From an uncultured Pelagibacteraceae bacterium (GTDB lineage: Bacteria; Pseudomonadota; Alphaproteobacteria; Pelagibacterales; Pelagibacteraceae): 64,000 nt of DNA. The notes under the pieces were generated by a model. That model made no database searches. It worked only from the letters and a program-made list of their open reading frames with translations, and was not told the origin of the DNA. The stretch spans positions 62,001 through 126,000 of the forward strand of contig CACICY010000001.1 of assembly GCA_902585265.1 (NCBI GenBank), written 5' to 3'. Of the stretch, positions 19,760-28,665 are shown piece by piece (position 1 is the stretch's first letter; the number at the start of each line of letters is the position of its first letter). A program made the position numbers and the translations under genes.

Positions 19760-20812
19760 CTACCTTTTTTCTGGAGAAATAATGACTGAATTTTCAAGTT
19801 TTTGGATTATACATCCCGAAAGTGTTTTTTTTGAATAATTATTAGTAGATCTTAAATATTTAAGTAAATTCTCAATCTTTACACCTCTAGCAAAAGTATC
19901 TTTTTTTCCAACTTTTTGCATCACTTCTGAAAAAGATCTAAAGACTATTTCATCTGGTTGTTTAAGAAAATTATCTTTTAAAATAATTGATTTAGTTAAT
20001 TTTAAGAAATTTGAATTATCATTAATGTTTTTTTGAACATAAAAATCTAAAGCATAGTTACTTTTACTCAGATTGTTTAGAGATAACTTAAATTTGTTAA
20101 AAGTTAATCCATCCTCCACTAAATTTGAAATTAATTTTCTTATTTTTACTCTTAAAAATTTATCATTTAGATTAGAAGGATCATTTACATAAAAATTAAA
20201 AGTATTTTTTGAAATATATACTAAATCTTTTTTAGGTATATCAATTAATGGCCTAAGAATAAAAATTTTATCATCAAACTTTACTTTTGATTTAATTTTA
20301 CTAAATGAGATTAAACCTTTTAAACCTGAACCTCTTAATAATCTTATAAAAAAGTTTTCTATTAAATCATCTGAGTGATGTGCAGTTAAAATAATATCAA
20401 TTTTTTTATTTAGACTTTTTTTGATCAATAACTCGTATCTATTATGTCTTGCAAAAGATTGGAGGTTTGATGATTTTTTTACTTTTTTAACAGTAAGTAT
20501 ATTGCTAAAAATTTGGAATGATTTTAATTTTTTTTTTACTAAATTGGCCTCGAAAGTGGAATTTTTTCTTAGTTTGTGATCTACGATAAAAAAATAAACT
20601 TTTTTGTTGTTTTCTAAAGAATAACATTTAGCTAAAAATGATAATGCTATACTGTCTACTCCACCTGAAACAGCTACACAAAAACTACTTGAAATATGAC
20701 TAGATATTTTTTTTTTAAAATTAATGTAAATTCTTTTTATTCTTGGATCTTTTAATTTTTTGGAATAAAAATTATGAATTTTCTTTTTTACACTCAAATT
20801 CTTTTTCTTCAT
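19760..20812 (-). CDS. tilS: tRNA(Ile)-lysidine synthase
   Basis: Attaches lysine to C34 of the minor tRNA-Ile so that it reads AUA. The PP-loop motif CVAVSGGVDSIALSF lies near residue 45 and the downstream HHSDDLIENFFIRLLRGSGLKGL motif near residue 145. I place the start at the ATG at 20812 (MKKKNLSVKK) because the open frame upstream runs deep into cpoB; this leaves a 41-base overlap with cpoB. The C-terminal region after residue 230 is short and divergent compared with E. coli, as in other reduced alphaproteobacterial genomes. AUA is abundant in this AT-rich genome, so the enzyme is probably essential. Confidence 0.9.
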   Translation of the reverse strand: MKKKNLSVKKKIHNFYSKKLKDPRIKRIYINFKKKISSHISSSFCVAVSGGVDSIALSFLAKCYSLENNKKVYFFIVDHKLRKNSTFEANLVKKKLKSFQIFSNILTVKKVKKSSNLQSFARHNRYELLIKKSLNKKIDIILTAHHSDDLIENFFIRLLRGSGLKGLISFSKIKSKVKFDDKIFILRPLIDIPKKDLVYISKNTFNFYVNDPSNLNDKFLRVKIRKLISNLVEDGLTFNKFKLSLNNLSKSNYALDFYVQKNINDNSNFLKLTKSIILKDNFLKQPDEIVFRSFSEVMQKVGKKDTFARGVKIENLLKYLRSTNNYSKKTLSGCIIQKLENSVIISPEKR

Positions 20813-21791
20813 AATACTTTGCTTTTTGAAGTACAGATTGAGTTGCGTCAGGATATTGTTTTTTAACTCCAGCAATCATCAAGCATCCTTGATCTTTTTC
20901 TCCCATCTGAACCAACGATACTCCTAGTTTCAATAAATTTTCAGGAGCAATCTTACTTTTTGGATACTTTTGATAACCTTCCAAATATGCAGTAGCTGCA
21001 TCAGTGTACATTTGTCTTATTCTATAGGTTTCTGCATACCAGTATTGTGCGTTGCCTGACAATTCATTATCAGGATTAATCAGTACAAATTCTCTGAATG
21101 CCTTCTCGGCATTAGCATAATCTCCAACTTTTAAAAAATTTCTTGCAAATTGATATTGTTCTTTTGGACTAGCGTTAGGCAATAATTTTTCCTCAGAATT
21201 AAAAACTTCTGAAATTATTGCTTCTGTTTGTTCTACTGTCTCTATCAATTGAGTATCATCACTGGTTGTCATATCTTTATAGGATATTTGTCCTAATGAT
21301 TGTGGTTCAGAGGATCCAGGAAGTATTTTTTTTTGAGCCATCTCTTCACTTTCAAGTTTTTGCTCAGTTTTGGGCAAAGAAGTGAGTGACTTATTATTTG
21401 TATCCACAATAGAAGCTTGCTCAATTTGCTCAAATCTTAATTGATTATCTTGCTGAACTTTAGAAAGTTTATTAGAAAGTTTGTCTAATTTAAAATTTAT
21501 TTCTTCGAATTTATTTGTTAATTCCTGAAACTGCGTCTCTATTTCACTTAATTTCAATAAATGTTTTGTTAAAGCCTGCTCAGACTCCTTCGTTGATGCT
21601 TTTTGAGTTGTATTTGTATCTGAATTTTCGGAAAATGACTGTGAGTAAACTGCTCTTTCTAGAGTTCTAAGATCTTTTTGAATATTTTCTAAAATTTCTC
21701 GAACTTCTTGATCTTGAGAAAATGAAATGCTTGTTGAAAATAGCAAAAGTGAAACAAAGTTAATTAAAATTATCTTAATTAATGATCTCAT
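20772..21791 (-). CDS. cpoB: Cell division coordinator CpoB (YbgF), Tol-Pal associated
   Basis: A periplasmic protein linking the Tol-Pal system with peptidoglycan synthesis during division. It begins with a signal peptide (about 25 residues, hydrophobic LLLFSTSISFS), then a coiled coil (residues 60-120, trimerisation region), a low-complexity Ser/Thr/Glu linker, and C-terminal TPR repeats from about residue 210 (EQYQFARNFLKVGDYANAEKAFREFV, then NAQYWYAETYRIRQMYTDAATAYLEGYQKYP). It lies after the intrinsic terminator that follows pal, so it probably has its own promoter. Confidence 0.9.
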   Translation of the reverse strand: MRSLIKIILINFVSLLLFSTSISFSQDQEVREILENIQKDLRTLERAVYSQSFSENSDTNTTQKASTKESEQALTKHLLKLSEIETQFQELTNKFEEINFKLDKLSNKLSKVQQDNQLRFEQIEQASIVDTNNKSLTSLPKTEQKLESEEMAQKKILPGSSEPQSLGQISYKDMTTSDDTQLIETVEQTEAIISEVFNSEEKLLPNASPKEQYQFARNFLKVGDYANAEKAFREFVLINPDNELSGNAQYWYAETYRIRQMYTDAATAYLEGYQKYPKSKIAPENLLKLGVSLVQMGEKDQGCLMIAGVKKQYPDATQSVLQKAKYYEEKEFECKKENS

Positions 21792-21817
21792 AAAAACATT
21801 TGTAGTTATAATAATGG

Positions 21818-21855
21818 CAAAAAGAAGACCCCTACTTCTTAAAAGTAAGGGTCTT
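21818..21855 (-). terminator. Intrinsic terminator after pal
   Basis: On the minus strand a hairpin with an outer stem of 7 pairs (AAGACCC with GGGTCTT, 21825-21855), one mismatch, and an inner stem of 5 pairs (TACTT with AAGTA) is followed by CTTTTT. It starts 14 bases after the pal stop codon and separates tolQRAB-pal from cpoB. It is among the most GC-rich intergenic bits in the window, which supports a real function. Confidence 0.85.
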
Positions 21856-21868
21856 AATTAATTTATAT

Positions 21869-22420
21869 TTAATTTGCTTTGACTGTTACAGATCTTCTAT
21901 TTTTCGACCATGAAAGAGGATTAGAACCTGAGTCAACCGGTCTCTCTTTTCCATAACTTAAAACTTTTATTCGATCGGACGAAACACCATATGTCATCAA
22001 ATAGTCTTTTGCAGCATTAGCTCTTCTCTCACCTAAAGCTAAGTTATATTCTCTTGTACCTCTCTCATCCGCGTGACCTTCAACGACAACAGTCACATTA
22101 GAGTTCTGTCTTAACCAAGCAGCTTGTTTTCTCAAAGTCTCTCTAGAAGCTGTTGTTAATATAGTTTCGTTTGTTGCAAAGAACACTCTATCAGGTACTC
22201 CACTCGCTAGCTCTCCTACAGTATCAGAACCTATATAAACGTCACCCTGCATTAACGCATCTAATTTTTCAATTGGATCTGCTTTTTGAGTCTCGGCTGC
22301 TTTAGTAGTAGTCGATGACTCTGTTGTTGTTTTTACAGACTTCTTTGTTGCACATGCAGTAACAATTATACCAAATATAACAATAAGAAATGCATTTTTT
22401 AAAATTTTGCTTAGATTCAT
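21869..22420 (-). CDS. pal: Peptidoglycan-associated lipoprotein Pal
   Basis: An outer-membrane lipoprotein that binds peptidoglycan and TolB/TolA and pulls the envelope inward at division. The lipobox VTAC (Cys at about residue 23) follows a hydrophobic signal sequence. The OmpA-like domain occupies residues 75-183: VFFATNETILT, VVVEGHADERGTREYNLALGERRANAAKDYL and SYGKERP, with the conserved Asp and Arg that hold meso-diaminopimelate. A strong Shine-Dalgarno (TAAGGAGC, 22425-22432) precedes the start, unlike most genes here, which fits an abundant protein. Confidence 0.96.
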   Translation of the reverse strand: MNLSKILKNAFLIVIFGIIVTACATKKSVKTTTESSTTTKAAETQKADPIEKLDALMQGDVYIGSDTVGELASGVPDRVFFATNETILTTASRETLRKQAAWLRQNSNVTVVVEGHADERGTREYNLALGERRANAAKDYLMTYGVSSDRIKVLSYGKERPVDSGSNPLSWSKNRRSVTVKAN

Positions 22421-22515
22421 TTTTGCTCCTTAAATAGAATATTATGAACTTAATCATGTAATTAGATGTTTTGTCCAGAAAAATCAACCTAATTTAACAA
22501 AATAGTATATTTTCT

Positions 22516-23880
22516 TTAATTTCCTAACAAAGAAGACCATGATGGGTCTGAAGCATCGGTCTCGGTTGATACCAACCTCTCGTTGTATCCGGTTAAATCA
22601 ATCGACCATAATTTTGCTGAAAATCCCTGACCTTTATCGTCAGTTTTTGTTTCTCTGTAAAATATGATTATTCTTCCATTTGGAGACCATGAAGGCGCCT
22701 CTTGATAAAAATTTTCTGTAAGCAATCTTTCCCCTGTTCCATCAGTTCTCATAACTCCAATAAAAAATTTACCTTTATGCAGTTTTGTAAACGCTATTAA
22801 ATCTCCTCTTGGTGACCAAACTGGTGTACCATAAATTCCTTTTCCAAATGATATTCTTTTAACTTTTGATCCATCACTTCTCATTACATAAATTTGCTGA
22901 TAACCACTCCTATCAGAATTAAATGTAATAAATTTGCCGTCAGGTGAGTAAGATGGCGAGGTATCAATAGAGGGATGATCAGTTAATTTTTCTTGTATGT
23001 TTGTCTCTAAATTTCTGACCCATATCTCCGAATTACCATCTTTTGCTAGACTCATTATAAGTTTTTTTCCATCAGGAGAAAATCTTGGGGCAAATGTCAT
23101 ACCTCTAAAATCACCCACTACTTTCTGCTCACCAGTTTGAAGATTTACAATATAAACCCTGGGCATATTTCTAAAGTAAGACATATAAGTTATTTCTTTG
23201 TCGTTAGCTGGATTAAATCTTGGAGTTAAAACTAATTCACTTCCTAAAGTTATATACTTCGTATTAAAACCGTCTTGATCCATCAAAGCTAATTTTTTTA
23301 TTCTTTGAGTTTTAGGTCCTTCTTCTGCTACATATATTATTCTAGTATCAAAATAACCACTTTCTCCTGTTAGGCGTTCATAAACCTTGTCAGAAATTTT
23401 ATGACCAACTCTTCTCCAAGAACGTGGCGTTGTTGTTAAAGAAAAACCATCAACCATTTTTGCACCAAGAACATCCCAAAGTTTGAATTCTATATTTATA
23501 TAATCTTTCTCATTAATTTTTTTGGATGTTACTTTACCAGTGATCAAAACTTGTGATTTAATCAAAGCCCAATCTTCAAACCGTGGTTTTAAATGAGCAA
23601 TATCCGGTTTTTGTAAAAATGCCTCTTTTTCAATAGCATCAAATAAACCAGTTTTTTCCAGATTGTTCTCAATTATTCTTGATATTTCAAGCCCTAGGTT
23701 TTCAATATTTAAATTTTTTTTAATATTTTCGTCAGTAATTCCATCAGAAAAAAAGGGTGTCACCGAAATAGGCATTGGATCAAGATTACCTCTGGTAATA
23801 TCAATTTCTACAAGTGAAAAACTAATACTTGGCTTTAAAATAACGTAAAAAAGAATTATCAAAAAAAAATTTTTTTTCAT
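22516..23880 (-). CDS. tolB: Tol-Pal system beta-propeller protein TolB
   Basis: The periplasmic partner of Pal. A signal peptide (ends near residue 22) leads into the N-terminal mixed alpha/beta domain (residues 23-165) and a six-bladed propeller with repeats such as RFSPDGKKLIMSL, SYSPDGKFITFNSDRSG, VWSPRGDLIAFT and SWSPNGRIIIFYRET. The 454 aa length is as expected. Its ATG overlaps the tolA stop (ATGA). Confidence 0.96.
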   Translation of the reverse strand: MKKNFFLIILFYVILKPSISFSLVEIDITRGNLDPMPISVTPFFSDGITDENIKKNLNIENLGLEISRIIENNLEKTGLFDAIEKEAFLQKPDIAHLKPRFEDWALIKSQVLITGKVTSKKINEKDYINIEFKLWDVLGAKMVDGFSLTTTPRSWRRVGHKISDKVYERLTGESGYFDTRIIYVAEEGPKTQRIKKLALMDQDGFNTKYITLGSELVLTPRFNPANDKEITYMSYFRNMPRVYIVNLQTGEQKVVGDFRGMTFAPRFSPDGKKLIMSLAKDGNSEIWVRNLETNIQEKLTDHPSIDTSPSYSPDGKFITFNSDRSGYQQIYVMRSDGSKVKRISFGKGIYGTPVWSPRGDLIAFTKLHKGKFFIGVMRTDGTGERLLTENFYQEAPSWSPNGRIIIFYRETKTDDKGQGFSAKLWSIDLTGYNERLVSTETDASDPSWSSLLGN

Positions 23881-24944
23881 TGCCCTACCATCATACCTTC
23901 TGGATTAAACCTTAATATCATAGTACTCCAATCTTCATAGTTTTTAAGTGGTAAATTTCTAAGAGGATTACACTTTAATACTGCGCGATCAACAGACTCA
24001 GCAAAAATTCTATATTTACTGTCTGTACCCATTCTATTTCTCTCCAAAATTTCTCTACTTTTAACTCTTCCATTTTTTTCTAAACCGAGTTTGACTGTAA
24101 CTAAATAATCATTTTTTTTATATTCACCTCCAATAGGTGGTGACCAACAATCTTTATACTGCATCTTAATAGAATATTCTGTTGTAATAGATAATTTTGT
24201 TAATCTCATTGATTTATCCTCAGATTGAGTAATTCCATCAGATTTTTTTTTTACTTCTCCAACATTTTCGTATTGCTTAGCAATTAAGCCTTTAATTAAA
24301 TCCACATCTAATTCTTTTTTTTCATATTCAGAGGCTTGAATTGCTTTATCATCTTTGATTGGTTTTGTTTTTTTAACAAATTCTTTAATAACTAAGTCTT
24401 TTTCTACCTGTTTTTCAATTTTTTTTCTTTTTTCTTTTTCGACTAATGTTGTTTTTTTTTCTTTAGATGGTTGCTGCTCAGTTTCTTGTTTGGTTTCTAT
24501 TTTTTCTAATTTTTTATCAGGTAATGGTACAGCTTCAGACTTTTCTAATTTAACTTTTTCCTGTTTTTTTTCAGGCACTGGTATTTTTTTTGATTTCGAC
24601 AAGTCTATCTCATCTTTTTGATTCTCAAATTTTACCTCCTTATTTATCTCTTTTTTTATCTCTTTTGGTGGGGCTTGCTCAGAGAGCAACTTTTTATTCT
24701 CAGTTTTTACTTTTTCGATAATTTTAGCTGCTTTTGGGGCATACGGTATATTCATCTGCTCAGAAATTTGAATTAATTCAACTGATATACTTGGGAGTAA
24801 CTCAATTGGTTTTTTTACAACGAAAGGAAGGGCAAAAATTGTTGCGAAAAATATCGATCCATGAAAAATAACTGAAAATAACATACCAAAAGAAAAATTA
24901 TTAAATCCGTTTGGAACACCACTTAATGCAATTTTATTAAACAA
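23877..24944 (-). CDS. tolA: Energy-transducing protein TolA
   Basis: Spans the periplasm and links the TolQR motor to Pal/TolB. One N-terminal membrane helix (about residues 18-42), then a Lys/Glu-rich helical region (about residues 80-200) with repeated KKxEK patterns, and a C-terminal globular domain with the Cys and WSPPIGG segment and the KCNPLRNLP motif typical of alphaproteobacterial TolA. The 355 aa length is normal. It sits between tolR (2-base gap) and tolB. Confidence 0.9.
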   Translation of the reverse strand: MFNKIALSGVPNGFNNFSFGMLFSVIFHGSIFFATIFALPFVVKKPIELLPSISVELIQISEQMNIPYAPKAAKIIEKVKTENKKLLSEQAPPKEIKKEINKEVKFENQKDEIDLSKSKKIPVPEKKQEKVKLEKSEAVPLPDKKLEKIETKQETEQQPSKEKKTTLVEKEKRKKIEKQVEKDLVIKEFVKKTKPIKDDKAIQASEYEKKELDVDLIKGLIAKQYENVGEVKKKSDGITQSEDKSMRLTKLSITTEYSIKMQYKDCWSPPIGGEYKKNDYLVTVKLGLEKNGRVKSREILERNRMGTDSKYRIFAESVDRAVLKCNPLRNLPLKNYEDWSTMILRFNPEGMMVGQ

Positions 24945-24946
24945 GT

Positions 24947-25363
24947 TTATCTCTCTTTATATGGTTCAGATATCAAGGCAACTTTGGTAAAACCTGAACC
25001 TGAGAGTATACCCATTACTTCTAATACTCTTCCGTAATTAATTGTCTTGTCACCTCTAACATAAATTCTTGTGTCAGTTCTATTGTTAGACACAGCTAAA
25101 ATTTTTTTAATTAAATTATTAAATTCAATTTTTGTCTCTTGTATAAAAACTTCACCTTTCGAGTTTATAGTTAATGTGAGTGGTTCACTTTCTTCTGGTA
25201 AAGTATCAGCAGATGTCTCCGGTAGATCAACTTGAACACCGACTGTAAGCAAAGGAGCAGTTACCATAAAAATAATTAACAGAACAAGCATCACATCAAC
25301 AAAAGGAGTTACATTTATCTCACTCATCGGTTCCCTTTCTGAACGCTTTAAGTTAAATGCCAT
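24947..25363 (-). CDS. tolR: Tol system protein TolR (ExbD family)
   Basis: A proton-channel subunit of the TolQR motor. MSEINVTPFVDVMLVLLIIFMVTAPL holds the single membrane helix with the essential Asp (near residue 25). A periplasmic domain of about 100 residues follows. The length of 138 aa is standard. It is one base downstream of tolQ. Confidence 0.95.
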   Translation of the reverse strand: MAFNLKRSEREPMSEINVTPFVDVMLVLLIIFMVTAPLLTVGVQVDLPETSADTLPEESEPLTLTINSKGEVFIQETKIEFNNLIKKILAVSNNRTDTRIYVRGDKTINYGRVLEVMGILSGSGFTKVALISEPYKER

Positions 25364-25364
25364 A

Positions 25365-26039
25365 TTAAATAATTGAAATAAATCTTTTTGAAAAATTTTC
25401 TAGTTTTTGAGAATATTTTTTGGAATCATTTCCAAATTTATTATAAGCAATTACTGCTGGTATTGCAGCTAATAAACCTAGAGCAGTAGCAAATAAAGCT
25501 TCAGCAATTCCAGGGGCCACAATGGCTAGACTGGTATTTCTCGATATAGCAATTGATTGAAAAGAATTCATTATTCCCCAGACTGTTCCAAATAATCCAA
25601 TAAATGGAGCTGTAGATCCTACTGTTGCTAAGAAAGTAAATTTGTTGTTTACGATATTCATTTGCTTTTCCATATTTACTTCTAAAATATTTTCAAGTCT
25701 TTGGCTTATATTTGTTTTTGATCTTGATTTCATAACAGCTTGCATTGAATCTTTGAATAATTGAGCCATTGGATTATTTAATGTTGCAGGAAGGCTATTG
25801 TAAAATGTTTCTGCTGATTTAGACTTCCAAAATCTTTCTTCAAAATCCTCAGACTCTTTATTAATTTTTCTAAACATTATAATTTTATCAAAAATTATCG
25901 CCCAAGAATAAACTGAGCTAGCAATAAGAATGATAATTACAGATTTGACTATAAAGTCCGCTCTCAAAAATAAACTTAAAATTGAAAAATCTGTATTGCT
26001 TGCCAATCCTACTGCTTGAGAAGTTATATCTGCATCCAT
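25365..26039 (-). CDS. tolQ: Tol system proton channel subunit TolQ
   Basis: A membrane protein with three helices (about residues 30-50, 134-155 and 170-192), including the conserved FLATVGSTAPFIGLFGTVWGIMNSFQ region and the AIVAPGIAEALFATALGLLAAIPAVIAYN segment. It forms the ExbB-like pentamer around TolR. The usual ybgC thioesterase gene upstream is absent; a ruvC-like gene lies 57 bases upstream instead. Confidence 0.95.
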   Translation of the reverse strand: MDADITSQAVGLASNTDFSILSLFLRADFIVKSVIIILIASSVYSWAIIFDKIIMFRKINKESEDFEERFWKSKSAETFYNSLPATLNNPMAQLFKDSMQAVMKSRSKTNISQRLENILEVNMEKQMNIVNNKFTFLATVGSTAPFIGLFGTVWGIMNSFQSIAISRNTSLAIVAPGIAEALFATALGLLAAIPAVIAYNKFGNDSKKYSQKLENFSKRFISII

Positions 26040-26096
26040 CTAGTTGATTTCACACTAAAATGTGTCATGAATTTGTCTATTAAAGTGAGCTAAATA

Positions 26097-26585
26097 TTAT
26101 TTTTCTTGTGTATTTAGATGATAATTTGCGATTAATATTGAATCTGCTTTGTTAGTATCTTTTTTTCGAGAGAGCATTGATGAAAACTTGGGAAACATTT
26201 CGATTGCTTTAACTCTACTCGAATCTTTTTGGGAATTTAATAAACCATAATACTTTTTCCATTTAGCTGGTCTTACAAAAAAAATTGGCAGTTGCATTGC
26301 AGCACAAACACCTTTTAAAACTCCAAATGATTGTCCGAAATTAAACATACTGGTAACACCTTGTCCAGGCATCGCTGAAACTTGCTCTACTACTACATTT
26401 ATATTCTCAGATTTGTGGTTTTGAATTCTTAAAGATATTTCGTTAAATATTTGGCTACCATTAAGTTGCTTTTTATTTTTATTACCTGATGCCATGGTAG
26501 GCATATCAATTACATCCTTTAATTCTCCATTTTCAAAAAAACTAATTGCACCAGTTATCCCCGGATCTATTCCAATTATTAACAT
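26097..26585 (-). CDS. ruvC: RuvC-like Holliday junction resolvase, phage-type subfamily
   Basis: An RNase H-fold nuclease of 162 aa. Catalytic acidic residues are visible: IIGIDPGITGA (Asp near residue 6), VVVEQVSAMPGQG (Glu near residue 62), and KDTNKADSILIA (Asp near residue 147). The wording of these motifs, with MPGQGVTSMFNFGQSFGVLKG and VRPAKWKK, matches the RuvC-like proteins of phages and some alphaproteobacteria better than E. coli RuvC. Position supports a genuine resolvase: it lies between yebC and tolQ, where ruvC normally sits. The ruvA and ruvB genes that usually follow are missing here. Confidence 0.78.
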   Translation of the reverse strand: MLIIGIDPGITGAISFFENGELKDVIDMPTMASGNKNKKQLNGSQIFNEISLRIQNHKSENINVVVEQVSAMPGQGVTSMFNFGQSFGVLKGVCAAMQLPIFFVRPAKWKKYYGLLNSQKDSSRVKAIEMFPKFSSMLSRKKDTNKADSILIANYHLNTQEK

Positions 26586-26594
26586 AAAATAAAA

Positions 26595-27308
26595 TTAATT
26601 TGCATTTGTAAAAACTTTTTGAACATCGTCATCTTCTTCTAAAATTTCCAAAAACTTATTCATTTTTTCTTTTTCTTCTTCATTTAGATTGATTTTATTT
26701 ATAGGAACCCATTCAATTTCTGTAGATATAAAATTAGAAATCTCTTTTTCCAATAAATTTTTTACATCATATATCTCATCATTATTTGTATGTATCTCAT
26801 AATAATTCTTATGAAATATACAATCATTAGCTCCAGCATGAGTTGCTAGATTGAAAATTTTTTCCTCTTCCATTTCTTCTTTATCAATTTTGATAACTCC
26901 AAGCTGAAGGAAGTTATGAGATGCAGAGCCTTGAGTGCCAAGTCCTCCTCCATGTTTTTGAAAAATTGTTCTTATATTAGAGGCAGTTCTATTTTTATTA
27001 TCTGTTAAGGTAGTAACTACTATTGCTGTTTTTGCAGGTCCAAATCCTTCATACCTTATATTTTCAAAATTAGTGTCTGCTGCTATTGAAGATTTGTCTA
27101 TGGCTCTTTCAATATTATCTTTCGGCATGTTGGCTGATCTAGCAGCCTGGATCGCAGACCTTAATCTTGCATTCATGTCTGGATTTTTATCTCCAAGTTT
27201 TGCTGCTACTGTAATTTCCCTCGATAGTTTAGAAAATATAGCAGATCTTTGCTTATCTGCTTTTCCTTTTTTATGTTTGATCCCTGCCCAATGAGAATGG
27301 CCTGCCAT
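26595..27308 (-). CDS. yebC: YebC/PmpR family protein
   Basis: A three-domain protein of the YebC/TACO1 family, annotated as a transcription regulator and more recently linked to translation of difficult motifs. The N-terminal MAGHSHWAGIKHKKGKAD signature, ARSANMPKDNIERAI and the YEGFGPAKTAIVV segment are diagnostic. 237 aa, full length. It is 9 bases upstream of the ruvC-like gene, the usual yebC-ruvC order. Confidence 0.95.
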   Translation of the reverse strand: MAGHSHWAGIKHKKGKADKQRSAIFSKLSREITVAAKLGDKNPDMNARLRSAIQAARSANMPKDNIERAIDKSSIAADTNFENIRYEGFGPAKTAIVVTTLTDNKNRTASNIRTIFQKHGGGLGTQGSASHNFLQLGVIKIDKEEMEEEKIFNLATHAGANDCIFHKNYYEIHTNNDEIYDVKNLLEKEISNFISTEIEWVPINKINLNEEEKEKMNKFLEILEEDDDVQKVFTNAN

Positions 27309-27311
27309 GAT

Positions 27312-28118
27312 TTAGTTATCTTTCTGAAGTTGACCACCAAATATAAACTGACTAATATTTGTTGCCAAACCATTTTTTGGATTAGCTTCGATAATTGCTC
27401 CACAAAGTGAAGCCTCTCCCTCAGCAGGGAAATGTTTTATAGAGTCTCTTTTATAAAACCTATTAATTGAATTTTCGGCATTCATCCCAATTACAGAATT
27501 ATAATCACCACACATTCCTGCATCTGTTAAATAAGCAGTTCCCTTACTTAATACTCTTCCGTCATTAGTGGGCACATGAGTATGGGTGCCTACAACAAAT
27601 GTAGCATTCCCATCAAATATACGACCTATGGCCATTTTCTCACTTGTAATCTCACCATGAAAGTCAACTATGAGAAAATCATACTTTTTTTTTAGCATAT
27701 TTTGATCTAAAAATTCTTTGCTTTTTATAAAGACATCATCAGATTTTTTCATAAAAACATTCCCCATTAAATTTAATACACCCACTTTGTAACCACCAAA
27801 AGAATCATAAATACCAAAACCATCACCTGGAACATCACCAGATAAATTTAGCGGTCTTAATAATCTCCTTTGATTTTTTATATATTCAAATGTTTCTTTT
27901 TGATCCCAGACATGATTACCAGTAGTAATAACATCAACACCACAACTAAGTAATTCATTTACTATATTCTCAGTTATACCTACACCTTCTTTTGCGGCAT
28001 TCTCACCATTTACAACAACAAAGTTTATTTTTTTTGATTTAATAATATTAGGTAAAAATTTTTTTACTGCAGCAAAGCCACTGTTTCCAACTATATCTCC
28101 TAAAAATAAAATATTCAT
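27312..28118 (-). CDS. YmdB family metallophosphoesterase
   Basis: A calcineurin-like phosphoesterase of the TIGR00282/YmdB family. The metal-binding motifs are complete: NILFLGDIVG (Asp), VVNGENAA (Asn), TTGNHVWD, VDFHGE and GTHTHVPT. Relatives hydrolyse cyclic nucleotides, but the physiological substrate is unsettled. The 268 aa length fits. It overlaps the stop of the 5-FTHF cyclo-ligase gene by 4 bases, a conserved neighbourhood in alphaproteobacteria. Confidence 0.9.
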   Translation of the reverse strand: MNILFLGDIVGNSGFAAVKKFLPNIIKSKKINFVVVNGENAAKEGVGITENIVNELLSCGVDVITTGNHVWDQKETFEYIKNQRRLLRPLNLSGDVPGDGFGIYDSFGGYKVGVLNLMGNVFMKKSDDVFIKSKEFLDQNMLKKKYDFLIVDFHGEITSEKMAIGRIFDGNATFVVGTHTHVPTNDGRVLSKGTAYLTDAGMCGDYNSVIGMNAENSINRFYKRDSIKHFPAEGEASLCGAIIEANPKNGLATNISQFIFGGQLQKDN

Positions 28119-28660
28119 TTAATAATTTCTTTATCTGTTAAAATAAAATTTAACTTTTGGTCAAATTTATTTATAGGGATTTTTGAAATTTCTTGAAATG
28201 AAAAAGCAAAACCAACTGTTAAAATGTTTTTAAACCTAAGAATTTTGCTAATATATCTATCATAAAATCCACCACCATATCCTAATCTAAATTTATACCT
28301 ATCAAATCCAACAAGGGGGACAATTAAAACATCTGGAATAACTTTTTTTTTAGTATTTGGCTCAGGAATACCTTGATGACTTACTCTAAGCGAGTCTTGA
28401 AAAGACCATTCATAAAAATCCATATTATTATTTTTCTTTGTAATAGGCAAAGATATTTTAAAATTTTTCTTTTCTAAAATTTCTAAAACATCTAAACAAC
28501 TAATCTCACTATTTACAGGATAATAACCACCAATATATATATTTTTTTTTAAATTATATTTTTTTAATATTTTATTAAAACGAGCAAAAGATATACTTTG
28601 ATCTACAAAATTATTTCTTCTAATGTTAATTAATTTTTTTCTTAAATTTTTTTTAGACAC
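28115..28660 (-). CDS. 5-formyltetrahydrofolate cyclo-ligase
   Basis: Converts 5-formyl-THF to 5,10-methenyl-THF with ATP, recycling an inhibitory folate. Seen: the N-terminal LRKKLINIRRN, YYPVNSEISC near residue 45, and the C-terminal DVLIVPLVGFDRYKFRLGYGGGFYDRYI motif (residues 110-136), which is the family hallmark. The 181 aa length is normal. In many proteobacteria the 6S RNA gene lies between zapA and this gene; here only 5 bases separate them, so 6S RNA is not at this site. Confidence 0.93.
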   Translation of the reverse strand: MSKKNLRKKLINIRRNNFVDQSISFARFNKILKKYNLKKNIYIGGYYPVNSEISCLDVLEILEKKNFKISLPITKKNNNMDFYEWSFQDSLRVSHQGIPEPNTKKKVIPDVLIVPLVGFDRYKFRLGYGGGFYDRYISKILRFKNILTVGFAFSFQEISKIPINKFDQKLNFILTDKEIIK

Positions 28661-28665
28661 TTTTA

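Noticed and set aside
20813..20875. Upstream extension of tilS
   Set aside because: The extra codons lie inside cpoB and precede a well-placed ATG at 20812.
24355..24621. 88-codon open frame antisense to tolA
   Set aside because: The Phe/Ser-rich product is the complement of the Lys/Glu-rich coiled coil, a composition artefact.
26040..26096. Hairpin upstream of tolQ (CACA...TGTG)
   Set aside because: Only four pairs with no T-run; not convincing as a terminator or operator.
28661..28665. 6S RNA between zapA and the 5-FTHF cyclo-ligase gene
   Set aside because: The usual location, but only 5 bases separate the genes here.
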